From positions 12,110,527-12,174,526 of the forward strand of contig NC_067491.1 in assembly GCF_947179515.1 (NCBI RefSeq): a DNA stretch of 64,000 nucleotides, given 5' to 3'. The position numbers were made by a program, and so were the translations under genes. A model generated the notes under the pieces. It had not been told where the DNA came from, searched no databases, and saw only the letters and a list, made by a program, of their open reading frames with translations. This stretch comes from Apodemus sylvaticus (Eukaryota; Chordata; Mammalia; Rodentia; Muridae). This document shows, one piece after another, positions 11,376 through 22,640 of this stretch (position 1 is the stretch's first letter; the number at the start of each line of letters is the position of its first letter).

Positions 11376-11854
11376 GCACACAACTCAGTGTGTGAATCTC
11401 AAAATACATCCTCCCGATGTATTTTAAATATATCTCTTCAACTTTAGCCAGGCGTTAAGTTTCTTGAGAATATGGGACTGTCCTGAGCCGTTCCAAGCAG
11501 GTTCAGTTCCTTCCCTTGGTGGTAGAAATGCTTTGGAGTTACAGACGTTACAGTCTCTAATTCCAGCGCCTCACACTCTTTCTAACAAAGTTGATAGCAA
11601 ACTCACTTAAGAGTTCAAGAACGGAGATTCCATGCGGCACAAAACATCTGCTCTCCTGTTTGTAGCTCCTGGCCTGACAATGATGTATCCAAATGCAGCG
11701 AGCTGACTTGTTTAATTAAATGCGAAAGCTGGGGCTGGGTAGCCGGCCTGGTGGGTAAGAGCGCTTTCGTGAGGACCTGATGTGTTTAGATCACCAGAAC
11801 CCAGGTGAAACCAAACAAGTGTGTGTACTTTAGAGTGTCTTACAAATGTCCTAG

Positions 11855-12358
11855 GGCAGTGTGTTAATTACTCTCCTATAGCTGTGAGGAGACACCCATG
11901 ACCAAGGCATCTTATAAAAGAAAGCATTTCAGTGGGGGCTTGGTTACAGAGTCAGAGGATTGGGCCTTGACCATCATGGTGGCAGCGGATTGGCCGCAGG
12001 TAGGCAGGCATGGCGTTGGAGCAGGGGGTGAGAGCTTACTTCTGATTCACAAGCAGGAGGCAGAGAGGGAGGAAGAGAAAGAGACAGAGGTGTGGGGATG
12101 AGAGAGAGAGGAAGAGGGATAGGGAGAGGGGGAGGGGGCAGACTGAGAGACAGAGACAGAGACAAACAGACAGAGATAGAGACAGACAGACAGACAGACT
12201 GGTCCTGGCATGCGCTTTTGGAATCTCAGAGCCCACTCTCAGTGACACACCTCCTTCAACAAGGCCGCACCTCCTAATCCTTCTTAAACAATTCCTCGAC
12301 TGGAAACCAGACATTTAAATATATGAGACCGTGAGGGCCATTCTCTTCCGAATAGCCA
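11855..12358 (-). mobile_element. MaLR (ORR1-like) LTR with (AG)n expansion
   Basis: Begins with the GCTGTGAGGAGACACCCATG block and ends near GGGCCATTCTCTTCCGAATA. It carries AGTGACACACCTCCTTCAAC. The middle (about 12085-12200) has expanded into GAGAGA/GACAGA repeats. Confidence 0.65.
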
Positions 12359-12404
12359 CAGACAGCATCTCTTCATTTTACAGCTGAGCCAGGATTAAGA
12401 CAAA

Positions 12405-12525
12405 CGAGACCTGGTAAGCATGGCGGTACCTGCCTGTACTCAGCTCGCAGTAGCCTGAAGCAGAAGGATCAAGATTTTGAGGTCAGCCTGGGCTACAAAA
12501 TCCAGCAGGCAAAAGGAGCAGGATC
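12405..12525 (+). mobile_element. Old B1-like SINE
   Basis: GGTAAGCATGGCGGTACCTG, GAAGCAGAAGGATCAAGATT and TTTGAGGTCAGCCTGGGCTA. A diverged proto-B1 in + orientation. Confidence 0.65.
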
Positions 12526-13261
12526 AATCATTGTCTTATAGAAGAATGTATTTTCCTTCCATATCACCTAAGATCTATTTTTAATAACCATTTTAATACT
12601 AATTAAAAGTAGCAGCGGTAGCTGCAACCATTTGTTGAGTGCATGCCTTGTGCCCAACTTTTTCTCTCCTATTTGACAACAACTCCTTCGGGCACATACT
12701 GTTGGGATTCAGCAAGTTTAACTAATTGGCCAAACGTCACCTCGATGAGGGATTGAGAAAGACCCGAAGGACGGGGTCGCAAACGTCCACCTTTTCCACG
12801 GTAAACCCCAAGTGCTCTGTTTTCCCTCTCTAGCTCTGCAACATTGTTGCAGTATTGCTGAGTTTTGTAATGTGCAGAAAACAAAATGATTCCCGGCTTG
12901 TGGCAAGCACTGCTTTAGCACAGTCTGCACAGGAAGGAAGTGTTTATCTTGGCTAAATGATTGCATTGTATGAACGTAGTTTGGCCTGTAGGAAAACCCA
13001 CTTAAAGGCTCAGACAATGAAAGGAATTAAAAGGACGTTAGGCCAGGAGGATCCACAGTTTGAGGTGAGACCGTGTTACCCAGTTGAGACTCCGAATCAG
13101 AATAACAATGTGAAACCTCCCTCAAACTCTGAGCCAGCAAATAAAACATAACAAAAAACAAAACAAACAACTCAACAACAAAAAAAGTGATTCAGCATCA
13201 GTATTTGATAGAAAAAGATATTTCCCTCTTCTATTCATTTAAGAATGAGCTGTCGAGATCT

Positions 13262-13272
13262 TTTTTAAGATT

Positions 13273-13346
<74 letters not shown>

Positions 13347-13443
13347 CATTCAGACACCCCAGAAGAGGGCATCAGACCCTATTACAAATGGTTGTGAGCC
13401 ACCATGTGGTTGCTGGGATTTGAACTCAGGACCTATGGAAGAG
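13262..13443 (-). mobile_element. B2 SINE with (AT)n in its tail
   Basis: TTTTTTAAGATTTATTATAT, then about 28 AT units (13276-13330) and a CA run, then CAGACACCCCAGAAGAGGGC and GAGCCACCATGTGGTTGCTG. Reverse orientation; the box A end is missing. Confidence 0.85.
13276..13344. repeat. (AT)n(AC)n microsatellite
   Basis: About 55 bp of pure AT followed by (CA)n, inside the B2 tail. Confidence 0.95.
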
Positions 13444-13444
13444 T

Positions 13445-13735
13445 CATACCCAGGTTATGTGAGGTGGCAGAGCAGACGGGGTGTCGTGAGTGCTAGGTCA
13501 ACACTGTTGTGTTTTAGAAAAAGATAAGAAGGGCTATGTTTGGTGGAGGCACAGCAAGGTGTGGGAGAAAGGGGTGCCACTGAGAGAGAGGGTGTGTGTT
13601 TAGAGGTCAACCAGGAGAGAGGAGGAGCAAGAGCAAAAGAGAGAGGAGGGGCAAACAGCCCCTTTCATAGTGAGTCAGGCACATCTGGCTGTTGCCAGGT
13701 AACTGTGGGCGGAGCCTAAATGCCACCAAGCACTA
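13445..13735 (+). mobile_element. Second copy of the rodent repeat at 10861
   Basis: A purine-rich AGGAGAGAGGAGGAGCAAG middle is followed by CATCTGGCTGTTGCCAGGTA and CTGTGGGCGGAGCCT, as in 10861-11375. Shorter and truncated. Confidence 0.5.
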
Positions 13736-14346
13736 TCTGCTGGGCTTCTTTCCTTGCTCCTCAGTGACATCTCTGTGCAAGAGACTCAGTAAAATCATGC
13801 AGTCAGCAATGCGTTTAAGGCTGGCGCTTTTTCAGGCCTGTATAATAAAAAATCTTTTCCTTCTTGTTCTTTTAACCCCAAACTCACGAAGTCATGTTAG
13901 ATGTGAGACACTCTGTTTTGTTCCACGTTATTTGTACAGTGCTGAGGACCGAGCTGAGCTATGACCCCAGTCTAACAGCTTTATTGTTTCATGAGTGTTC
14001 TGTTATCCTGACAGAAGCCCACGTGTAGTTTGTTCCTAAGTCACCACACTACGTAACAGTTTCATATCCTAGATTTGTCACATACTTCGTATTTATAGGC
14101 ACAAAATTACCAAGACTATCTTGGGGGGTGTTTCAGAGATAGTGCTCAGTAGCCAAAGCCTGCTGAGTCAGTCATATACACTGGCCCTGTGGTATGTCAA
14201 AAGGCTAAAGCAGTTTTACCAAAGAATTCACTTACTCCTTAAAATATGTCCTACTGCACAATGCATCACTACGCAGAGGAGTTGTTAAGACACAGTTTTT
14301 ATTTTAAGGAATAATGAAGGTCTACATGGGCGGATATTTTCTTTCT
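13736..14346. other. Intron 2, no gene seen
   Basis: Unique or unrecognised sequence without a supported exon. Confidence 0.5.
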
Positions 14347-14560
14347 TTTTTTTTTTATTCGATATAATTTATTTACATTTCAAATGATTTCCCCTTTTCT
14401 AGCCCCCCCACTCCCCGATAGTCCCGTAAGCCCCCTTCTCTTCCCCTGTCCTCCCTCCCACCCCTTCCCAGTTCCCCGTTCTGGTTTTGCTGAATACTGT
14501 TTCACTGAGTCTTTCCAGAACCAGGGGCCACTCCTCCTTTCTTCTTGTATCTCATTTGGA
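14347..14560 (-). mobile_element. L1 3' end (older, Lx-like)
   Basis: A T-rich start, then AATTTATTTACATTTCAAAT and a C/T-rich block. This is the reverse complement of a rodent L1 3' end. Confidence 0.75.
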
Positions 14561-14924
14561 CGGATATTTTCTTGTCAAGCTTGAGTGACAGAAACTACAA
14601 GGCCCTTAGGAGCTCCCGGATGCTCTTGTCTGGGTGAAATCTCTCTCCTATGAAAGCGGGAAACTGCTTGTGTTTATACTTCTGCTCTTGTACAGATTCC
14701 CAAGCAATGATGTGGTTCTGAACTACTGAGTAGCAGGGACAGGCCCGGCTGTGAAAGGAGGGGTAAGGTTTCTATCTGAGGTAAAGCTCTCAGAAGAGTC
14801 CACAACACCTTTGGGGCCTGCTGTGCTGTTGGGTTCCTTGGAGAATTCACGTGCTGTCTCTTTGGGGGAATCAGAGGGAAAGTTAAAAACAACTGCAATG
14901 TGTGTCAGGCTAGTTATACCGCAG

Positions 14925-15064
14925 CTGCCTTCAGACACACCGGAAGAGGGTGTTGGATCCCATTACAGGTGGTTGTGAGCCACCATGTGGTTGCTGGGAA
15001 TTGAACTCAGGACCTCTGCAAGAGCAGTCTGTGCTCTTAACCACCGAGCCATCTTTCCAGCCCA
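14925..15064 (-). mobile_element. B2 SINE
   Basis: CTTCAGACACACCGGAAGAG, GAGCCACCATGTGGTTGCTG and GAGCCATCTTTCCAGCCC. Reverse orientation; the tail is missing. Confidence 0.88.
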
Positions 15065-15493
15065 TGTCTAATTTTTTGTATTTTAATAACAGTTTCTTTC
15101 CTTCAAGAAATAAAATGTTTGAGCATCTTAGAGCTGAGAATTGAGTTTCCACTTCTCATAATTTATTCCAAGGAATTCTGAGAACTCACATAATGTTTGA
15201 GCAGGCTACAGTAATACAGTAATACAGTAATAGCTTTTAAACTTGCAGTTTCTGAGATTTGAGAACAAGCGATGTATCTTCTTGTGACCTCATTTAAAAA
15301 GGACAAGAGTTTTAGGAAAACTGACTCCGGAAAAGGAGAATTCAGCGTTATTTCTTTTTACCCACGGGGTTTGGTTAAACACAGTAAGGCCTGAAGATAA
15401 GAGCGTTCCATTGACTCTCTCTCAGCTGGTTCATGACACAGATGGAGGCACGCCTCCATCTTTGCTACCAGATGCTGTCATTATCAGTTACAG

Positions 15494-15507
15494 CCAGCAG
15501 GGGGAGC
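15494..15507 (+). promoter_or_regulatory. CTCF-like motif
   Basis: CCAGCAGGGGGAGC fits the CTCF core with one mismatch and lies outside any SINE I can see. Confidence 0.35.
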
Positions 15508-15637
15508 ACTCTTAGGCTTTCCTAAGAAAAGCATTAAAGTTCAGATTATGAGGTAAGAAAGCCTATAAAACAGGAACTGATATGGTCTGGGACAGAGTAT
15601 ATGAAAGGATTGAGGGAATCCTTTTAAAATTCACTTT

Positions 15638-15805
15638 CTGGGGCCTGGAGAGATGGCTCAGCGGTTGAGAACCGCTCTTCCAGGGGTCCTGAGTTCAATT
15701 CCTAGCAACCACATGGTGCCTCACAACCATCTGTAATGGGATCCAACGTCTTCTTCTGATGTGTTTGAAGTCAGCGATAGTGTACTCACATACAAAAAAT
15801 AAGTA
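15638..15805 (+). mobile_element. B2 SINE
   Basis: GGCCTGGAGAGATGGCTCAG, CACATGGTGCCTCACAACC and GTGTACTCACATAC, then an A-rich tail. Confidence 0.9.
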
Positions 15806-17564
15806 GAATTCATTTTCTGTACGTATTATTTTTGTATTTGGCTATAATAGAATACTTTTTGAAGTGGGATGTTTCAATCATTTTGAATGCTAAAAAGGAG
15901 CATTGCCATTGAAAATATCTCTTCTAGACTATATGTATGAAGATATCACTTATTCACTATACACATATTTACCTGCATTTACAATTTATCAGACATGATT
16001 ATAGTCCATGAGCAACATGTCCAAGATTAATACCGCATGACTCAGAGTGTCTTTTACCGTGACTATATATTTAAGATGAATTTGAGCATTCTTCTTAAAA
16101 GCATAGGTTGCTGTTTGTACAACAGCAGACTGCATTCTTCGTGTGTTGGATGTTGAATCTACAGCAGCATGCACAACCATAACATCACATGCTCAGCCCC
16201 CACTTCCCAACGTTCAGATTTGATTGACATGAATGGACACATTGATTTTTAAGCTTTCGGAGCTGTTCTTAGGGACAGAAGAGTTTGGAAACCTGTAAAC
16301 TATTCCTCAGCATTGACAAATCCCCGAAGAGAAGGATGAGAGCGTATTCTCCTTAATTCTCTTTCCTCTTTAGAGGTAGTCCTCACTGTAAATCCCAGGC
16401 TAGTCTGGAATTTGCAGTGTAGACCAGGCTAGCTGTAAACTCTCAGGGATCCTAGGCATGGACCGCCACATTGAGCTGAACCCTGCTTTTGTGACCATGT
16501 ACGGCATACTTGACCTGACAGCGATCACTATTGACCATTGTGGTTTTTTTTTTTTAACTGTTTACTACTTTTGTGTTCACAGTTCACTTGCACACACACA
16601 CACACACAGATCAATTTTCCTGGTCTCCCTTGGCAAAACCCCAACCTTTATCTTCTTCATATCTCTAGCATCTTGTGCTGACTGTGGCTGGAGAGACAGA
16701 TTACCTCACCTCTCTTTAAATGTGTGATAGCTAATATTTGACCATCTTTGTCGCCAGCAATCCTAATTTATTTCTCAAGTTCACACCCATGCCTCTGCTC
16801 CATGTTTACATTCCATTCCATTTCCTTACCATAGGCTCAGATTTTTCAAAACCTAGTTTAATAAGGGTTCTTAAACGCGTTCACCTCCCTTTTAGCTCAC
16901 CAGCCACCAGAGGTGGTGGAAAGGAAAGGTTAACAGGGCAGAGTGGGATGCGGACCTGCTTAGGAGTAGTTCTTTGGAGAGAATCTAATCTTGGTTGTCA
17001 GGATATGTGCAGTTCAGTTCACAGGAACCAGCAGTGGTAGCTCCACCCACTCACAAATACCATTCATGGATCAGCGACAGCAGTTGGATCCAGAGGAAAC
17101 CGCAAGGCTCTGCCAATCGGCCCAAGTCTGTGGAAGTGACAAGAAGCCACTAGAATATCTTGAGAAGTTCTTTGGTGTGTTTTTTTCTCTATGAAGTCAT
17201 CACACATGATGATCAGAAGGCCAGGTGAACCAATGCCACAGTGCCATCAGCAAAGACTAAGACCAGCAAAGAGTGGCAAGGCAAACCAATGCCGCCCAGC
17301 ATCACCCCCTGTCTGTTGGGCTATGCTTACACTATTTCCAAACATCAAGTGTTCTCTCAAGTATCCACTGCAGCAAAACATCACATGTACCTGTTCCAGG
17401 CAACTGTCAGGAAATCACCACATGTCTGTTCTCAGCAAAACATCCTCTCATAACATAGTTTACAGAACAGCATCACATGACACAACTGAGCCTTCAAAGA
17501 AACCAGGATTTTTCACTTCACCTTCCTTTGTATTTTAATAGGGAAAATATAAGAAAAAAAGAGT
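15806..17564. other. Intron 2, no gene seen
   Basis: Holds an old B1-like piece (16372-16480) and a short (CA)n at 16591-16609. About 17180-17540 is unrecognised sequence with repeated AAACATC/CATCACATG words and may be an old LTR. No coding region supported. Confidence 0.5.
16372..16480 (-). mobile_element. Old B1-like SINE
   Basis: CTGTAAATCCCAGGCTAGTC, GTGTAGACCAGGCTAGC and GGCATGGACCGCCACATTGA. Diverged and reverse oriented. Confidence 0.55.
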
Positions 17565-17880
17565 TCTGTAAGCCAGGTGTAGTTGGGGTGCACCCGTAAA
17601 CCCAAACCTGGGAGGCTGAGGGAGGAGGATAGTATGTTCAAGGCTGGCCTTGGGCTGGTGAGATGGCTCAGTGCATAAGAGTGCTGACTGTTCTTCCGGA
17701 GGTCCTGAGTTCAAATCCCAGCAATCGCATGGTGGCTCACAACCATCTATAATGAGATCTGATGCTCTCTTCTGGTGTCTGAAGACAGCTACAGTGTACT
17801 TACATATAATAAAGAAATCTTTTTTAAAAAAAAAAGACTGGCCTTAGCTATATAACAGGGTCCTATAGAAAAGAAATGAG
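17565..17880 (+). mobile_element. Proto-B1 SINE split by a B2
   Basis: The left part ends AGGCTGGCCTT (17641-17651). The sequence resumes at 17835 with AGACTGGCCTTAGCTATATA. The two parts make one B1-like element in + orientation. Confidence 0.8.
17651..17834 (+). mobile_element. B2 SINE nested in proto-B1
   Basis: GGGCTGGTGAGATGGCTCAG through CATATAATAAAGAAATC and an A tail. It is flanked by AGGCTGGCCTT and AGACTGGCCTT, an 11-bp target-site duplication with one change. Confidence 0.92.
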
Positions 17881-18039
17881 AGGGGTAGACCGTTCTCACA
17901 GTCCTGTCTTGAGTGGTCACACTCTCTTCAGATGATGTGGGATAAATTAGCCACACCTTTGTGTCTATTGGGTCCGTTATCTCTTCCCTGCTCAGGAAAT
18001 CTCTACACTTCTTACCCATTTGCTTGAATCAGCTTTCTT

Positions 18040-18230
18040 TTTAATTTAAAACAATTTTTATTTTATGTATACATATATTCTGCCTGAATGGATATCTGTG
18101 TGAGAGTGTCAGATCCCTTAGAACTGGAGTTACAGACAGTTGTGAGCTGCTGTGTGTGCTGGGAATTGAACCCAGGTCCTTTGAAAGAGCAGCCAGTGCT
18201 CTTAACCACTGCACCATCTCTCCAGTCCCT
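18040..18230 (-). mobile_element. B3 SINE
   Basis: TTTTATTTTATGTATACATA, GATCCCTTAGAACTGGAGTT and CACCATCTCTCCAGTCCC, reverse oriented. Confidence 0.8.
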
Positions 18231-18299
18231 TTTAAAATGCTTTTCTATCTCTAATGGATCATACAAATTGGTTTTATCTTAAATGAAAACTAACACTAG

Positions 18300-18505
18300 G
18301 TTTTGGCCAACTAGCTCAGTGGTAAAACACTTGCCTAACAAACATAAGGCCCGGAGTTTCCCAGCACCAGAACATTAATTAATTAACTAGCTAATTAATT
18401 AAATGTGAAAATTGCCTGTAATTTCAACACTTAGGAAGGACTGTGAGTTTGTGTAAGGTCCTGGGCCACACAGTGAGATTCTGGTTCAAAAAATAAGTAA
18501 AATAA
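18300..18505 (+). mobile_element. B4 (ID plus B1) SINE
   Basis: An ID-type head (TAGCTCAGTGGTAAAACACT, tRNA-like box A) is followed by (TTAA)-rich sequence and a B1-like tail GGGCCACACAGTGAGATTCT. The composite fits B4. Confidence 0.65.
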
Positions 18506-18517
18506 ATGTGATATTAT

Positions 18518-18665
18518 AGACCAGGTATGGTGGCACACACCTTTAATCCCAGCACTGAGGAGACAGAGGCAGGCAGATCTGTGTGAGTTTGGTCTACAAA
18601 TCAAGTCCAGGACAACCAGAGCTATTACATAGAGAAACCCTCTCTTGAAAAGTCCAAACAAATAA
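18518..18665 (+). mobile_element. B1 SINE
   Basis: CCAGGTATGGTGGCACACAC, TTTAATCCCAGCACTGAGGA and ACATAGAGAAACCCTCTCTT. + orientation. Confidence 0.9.
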
Positions 18666-18832
18666 ACCAAACAAACAGAAACTAACACTAAAATTGTACT
18701 TGACCATTAGACTACTATTCCATTTTCTATGCTTCTTATGTTCTTCTTAACCTACAAAATGATCAATAATATTGACCTTACAGATCTCAAGAATGTTTTA
18801 GAGACACAACTAAAAGTGTTTTGAAATGTAAA

Positions 18833-19290
18833 ATGTGTGTGTGTGTGTGGTATGTGTGTGTGTGGTATGTGTGTGTGGTGTGTGTGTGGTGTGTGTGGTA
18901 TGTGTGTACATATGTGGTGTGTGCGTGTGTGGTATGTGTGTGTCTGGTGTGTGTGGTATGTGTGTACATATGTGGTGTGTGTGTGTGGGGGGTGTATGTG
19001 TGGTATGTGTGGCATGGTATGGTGTAGTGTGTGTGGTATGTGTATGTGTGGTGTGTGTGTGCGTGTGTATGGTGTGGTATGGTGTGGTGTGTGGTATGGG
19101 TAAGTACATGTGTGTATGTATAGTGGTGTGTGTGTGTGTGGTGTGTATGGTGGTATGTGTGTGGTGTGTGTGGTGTGGTATGGTGTGTGTGTGGTGTGTG
19201 GTATGAGTAAGTATATGTGTGTGTATGGTGGTGTGTGTATGGTGGTATGTGTGTGGTGTGTGTGTGTGTGTGTGTGCGTGTGCGCGTGTG
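18833..19290 (+). repeat. (TG)n-rich array with GTGGTATGTG units
   Basis: About 460 bp of alternating TG broken by regularly placed TGGTATG and TACATATG words. It is alternating purine-pyrimidine, hence Z-DNA prone. Confidence 0.95.
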
Positions 19291-19430
19291 TGTAATGTGG
19301 GTATTAAACACCCCAGAACTGCAGTTAGGGTCAGTAGTGAGCTGCCTGATAGGGGGCTAAGAGTCAAACTCAGGGGTCGGCAGGAACAGCATGCAGTCCC
19401 AGCAGCTGAGCCACCTCCGCTCTCAGTTTA

Positions 19431-19995
19431 TCGTTGAATACAGGACACTGGCATGTAGACTGCTCTCTTAGATTTAAAGCAAGTGGAGGTGTGGCTGTCA
19501 TCTAGTAAACACTTGCCTCAAGACAGCCTTACCACAATCTTAGCCTGTGGGTGGAAAGAAGTACAAAGAAGAGTTGTTCCCTGAGGCTACGGGATTGCAA
19601 ACACAGGTCAGTGGGGGAGGGGTGGGGGCTGGGGGTGCGGCTTGCTCAATGTCTTCCTAACAGCACGGAAGTTCCCTGCTGAGTATACAGCGCCCGCCCC
19701 CTCTCTCTCCCCGTGGTAGGAGGTGCTTGCTTTCTTTCCTCATTGCCTCTTTAAACCTGTTTTCATAACATTTTTTTTTTTGCCCCTGACGTTCTACTTT
19801 CAATGAATGGCAGTTTTCGCCTTGGTAATGGGATGAGCAAACACCTGTTTATAATAGGCTGTATAGAGAAATTTATTTTGAAGCTGCAGATTGGAAAAGA
19901 ATATTTTCCGATGTATTTCATACCTAGCTTACTCAAGTTCTCCGTGTGTATGACTGTGTGTATCCAGGTGCACGTACACCATTTCATGAATCAGG
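19431..19995. other. Intron 2, no gene seen
   Basis: Unique sequence including a G-rich stretch (about 19610-19640). No exon supported. Confidence 0.5.
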
Positions 19996-20177
19996 TTTTT
20001 TTTTGTTTTTTTGCTTTTTGTTTTTTGTTTTTGTTTTTTTTCGAGACAGGGTTTCTCTGTGTAGCCCTGGCTGTCCTGGAACTCACTCTGTAGACCAGCT
20101 GGCCTCAAACTCAGAAATCCACCTGCCTCTGCCTCCCAGAGTGCTGGGATTACAGGCGTGCGCCACCACCGCCCGGC
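19996..20177 (-). mobile_element. B1 SINE
   Basis: T/G-rich tail, CGAGACAGGGTTTCTCTGTG, GTGCTGGGATTACAGGCGTG and CCACCACCGCCCGGC. Full length, reverse. Confidence 0.95.
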
Positions 20178-20627
20178 GAATCAGTTATTTTTAAGACAGG
20201 GTCTCTCGCTGATGTAGAATTCCCTGAATTAGGTAGGCTATCTGGCCAGCAAACTTCAAGACTTGTTTCTTCAGTTCTGGGATTACATGTCTACACCCAG
20301 CTCGGATCTCATGCTTATGGTCCAAGTTCTTTACCAACTGAGTCATCTTTGTAGCTCCTTCTCCCCCCCCCCCCCCGCTCGACCCCACCCTTCACCCCAT
20401 CCACATTTTCTTTGTCCAATATTGCCTTCTCAATACAGTCACAGAAAACGGCTCATTCGGGGCTTAGCTGTAAAGTGTGACCCGCGACTGTGATCTTCTT
20501 GTAAGGTTTTGGTCATGGGTGGAAGTTGTGTAGATGGGTAATGTGGTTTCAGAGAGTGTCGCTGTGTTTTTCAGTTCAGAGGGGTAGGAAAGATCACATC
20601 ACATCTTGCTGGCACTACCTGGTATGT

Positions 20628-20642
20628 CCAGTAGAGGGCAAG
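20628..20642 (+). promoter_or_regulatory. CTCF-like motif
   Basis: CCAGTAGAGGGCAAG fits the CTCF core at nearly every position and lies in apparently unique sequence. Confidence 0.45.
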
Positions 20643-21015
20643 CTGGCTCCTTTCCTTTGTCGTGCACGCGCGGGGGTGGGGGTGTTAAGATTTTTTTTTT
20701 TTTTTTTTGCTCTGTTTAGTTTTCATCAATTTATCAACTTACAGGGTCACCAACCTTCTAGACTGAGTCGTGTGGCTAAAGATTAGTAGGGAAATGGTAC
20801 AGAATTGTTTCCTTTTCCCCATGCAACTCGACATGTTGAAGGAAGTCCCTCTGCAGTGCACGTTCACGGCTCCCTCCGCATGTTCTGTCTTGAGGTCCTC
20901 CCAAGACAGGCATGAAGGACTCAACCTTAAGTCTCTGTAAATGGAAACGTTTGGGACCTTCAAGTGTCGCATGATGACTCTCAGTGGTCATCAGTGCCTG
21001 ATCAGGGGCTTCTTC

Positions 21016-21105
21016 AGTGCCCTATCAGGACCACAACTTGGCGTGTGCCCTATCAGGACCCACGAATCGGCGAGTGCCCAATCAGGACCCACAACATGGT
21101 GATGG
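21016..21105 (+). repeat. 29-bp tandem repeat, about 3 copies
   Basis: Units start AGTGCCCTATCAGGACCAC, GTGCCCTATCAGGACCCAC and AGTGCCCAATCAGGACCCAC, 28-29 bp apart. A half unit AGTGCCTGATCAGG sits just upstream (20992). Confidence 0.85.
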
Positions 21106-21283
21106 CGACTCCTCTACAGAAACAGAGACTTTTATGTAGCTAAACGTCTTTACATACCATATAAAGAAGGTTTGCTGCTTCTGTTCTTGGAAGGTCTGAT
21201 GATAAAGGGAGAAGGTAAATGTGTGAACAGCGCTGGGCTATGAGATTGTGACGTTAGGAGTTTTGTTCTGCTTGTGTGTTTGT

Positions 21284-21437
21284 ATTTGTTTGTTTGTTTG
21301 TTTTTTGGTTTTTCGAGACAGGGTTTCTCTGTATAGCCCTGGCTGTCCTGGAACTCACTCTGTAGACCAGGCTGGCCTCGAACTCAGAAATCTGCCTGCC
21401 TCTGCCTCCCAAATGCTGGGATTAAAGGCGTGTGTCT
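21284..21437 (-). mobile_element. B1 SINE
   Basis: CGAGACAGGGTTTCTCTGTA, CAGGCTGGCCTCGAACTCAG and GCTGGGATTAAAGGCGTGTG. Reverse; the last 5' bases are missing. Confidence 0.95.
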
Positions 21438-21714
21438 CCTGCATCTGTTGATGTGTTTCCTTGTGCTGCTCTCTCTCAGGAGCCGGTATTTGTTTGTCTA
21501 TTTATTTTGTTTCCCTTGCTTAGCTGTTTGTAAAGCGATATTTTTCCTAGGGACTTACCTGTAACTGGCAGCTCCTTTCCAGGGTATCTCGTTGAAAAAG
21601 TACTTTAACTTTTCTACATTTTGTCTCTGGGTGGGTTAATCCTACATCAGGGTTCCTGGGGAAATGGCCTTTTCTCCTGTTCTCCTCCTGAACTACGCTT
21701 AAAAAAATATAGAG

Positions 21715-21828
21715 TTATGCATAGTGATGCACACCTCTAATCTAAGCACTGGAGAGCCTGAGGCAGGAGGATCGACCACAGGCTCAAGCCTGGCATGAGC
21801 TACATAGCTAGACCCTGCCTCAGAGAAT
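21715..21828 (+). mobile_element. Proto-B1 SINE
   Basis: GCATAGTGATGCACACCTCT, GAGGCAGGAGGATCGACCAC and CATAGCTAGACCCTGCCTCA. Diverged, + orientation. Confidence 0.75.
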
Positions 21829-21984
21829 ATAACTGCAAATTAAGGAAAAGTATTGTCTATATTGTGCTAATAATCAGTCAGGACCCTGTGAAGGCCAATG
21901 AAGTGGATATGCCACCGTGTGGGCATCTGGTGTTAGTGTCATGTCTGAAGCCACACCCGCCACACAGGGGGTTAGGGCAAGTTA

Positions 21985-22640
21985 TTTTTTTTTTTAATTA
22001 GATATTTTCTTTATTTACATTTCAAATGTTATCCCTTTTCCTCATTTCCCCTCCCAAAACCCCCTATTGCATCCGCACTCCCCCTGTTTACCAACCCACC
22101 CACTCCCGCGTCCCTGTCCTGGAATTCCCCTATACCAAGGTGTTCCCCTTTATAGGACCAAGGGCACCTCCTCTCATTGATGTCTAACAAGGCCAACCTC
22201 TGCTACATATGCAGCTGGAGCCGTAGGTCCCTCCATGTGTACTCTTTGGTTGGTGGTTTAGTCCTGGGAGCTCTAAGTGGTACTGGTTGGTTCATATTGT
22301 TGTTCCTCCTGTGGAGCTGCAAACCCCTTCAGCTCCTTGGGTCCTTTCTCTAGCTCCTCCATTGGGGACCCCATGCTCAGTCTAGTGGTTGGCTGGGAGC
22401 ATCCGCCTCTGTATTTGTCAGGCTCTGGCAGAGCCTCTCAGGAGACAGCTGTATCAGGCTCCTGTCAGCAAGGGCTTGTTGGCATCTGTCATAGTGTCTG
22501 GGTTTGGTGACTGTATATGGGATGGATCCCCAGGCGGGGCAGTCTCTGGATGACCTCACAGTCTCTGCTCCACACTCTGTCTCTGTATCTCCTCCCATGG
22601 GTATTTCAACCCCCCTTCTAAGAAGGACTGAAGTATCCAC
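21985..22640 (-). mobile_element. L1 3' end fragment
   Basis: T-run, TATTTACATTTCAAATGTTA, then the L1 3' UTR and 3' ORF2 region in reverse (ATGTGTACTCTTTGGTTGGT, TATGGGATGGATCCCCAGGC). A younger L1Md-type copy, 5' truncated. Confidence 0.9.

Larger units (their letters stand above)
20178..21283. other. Intron 2, no gene seen
   Basis: Contains a C-run (20364-20378), a T-run (20690-20709), a strong CTCF-like motif (20628-20642) and a 29-bp tandem repeat (about 21016-21105). No exon supported. Confidence 0.5.

Noticed and set aside
18787..19367. His/Thr-rich and Cys/Val-rich frames up to 185 codons
   Set aside because: Translations of TG/CA arrays, as are those at 22915-23454, 38887-39454 and 61617-62729.
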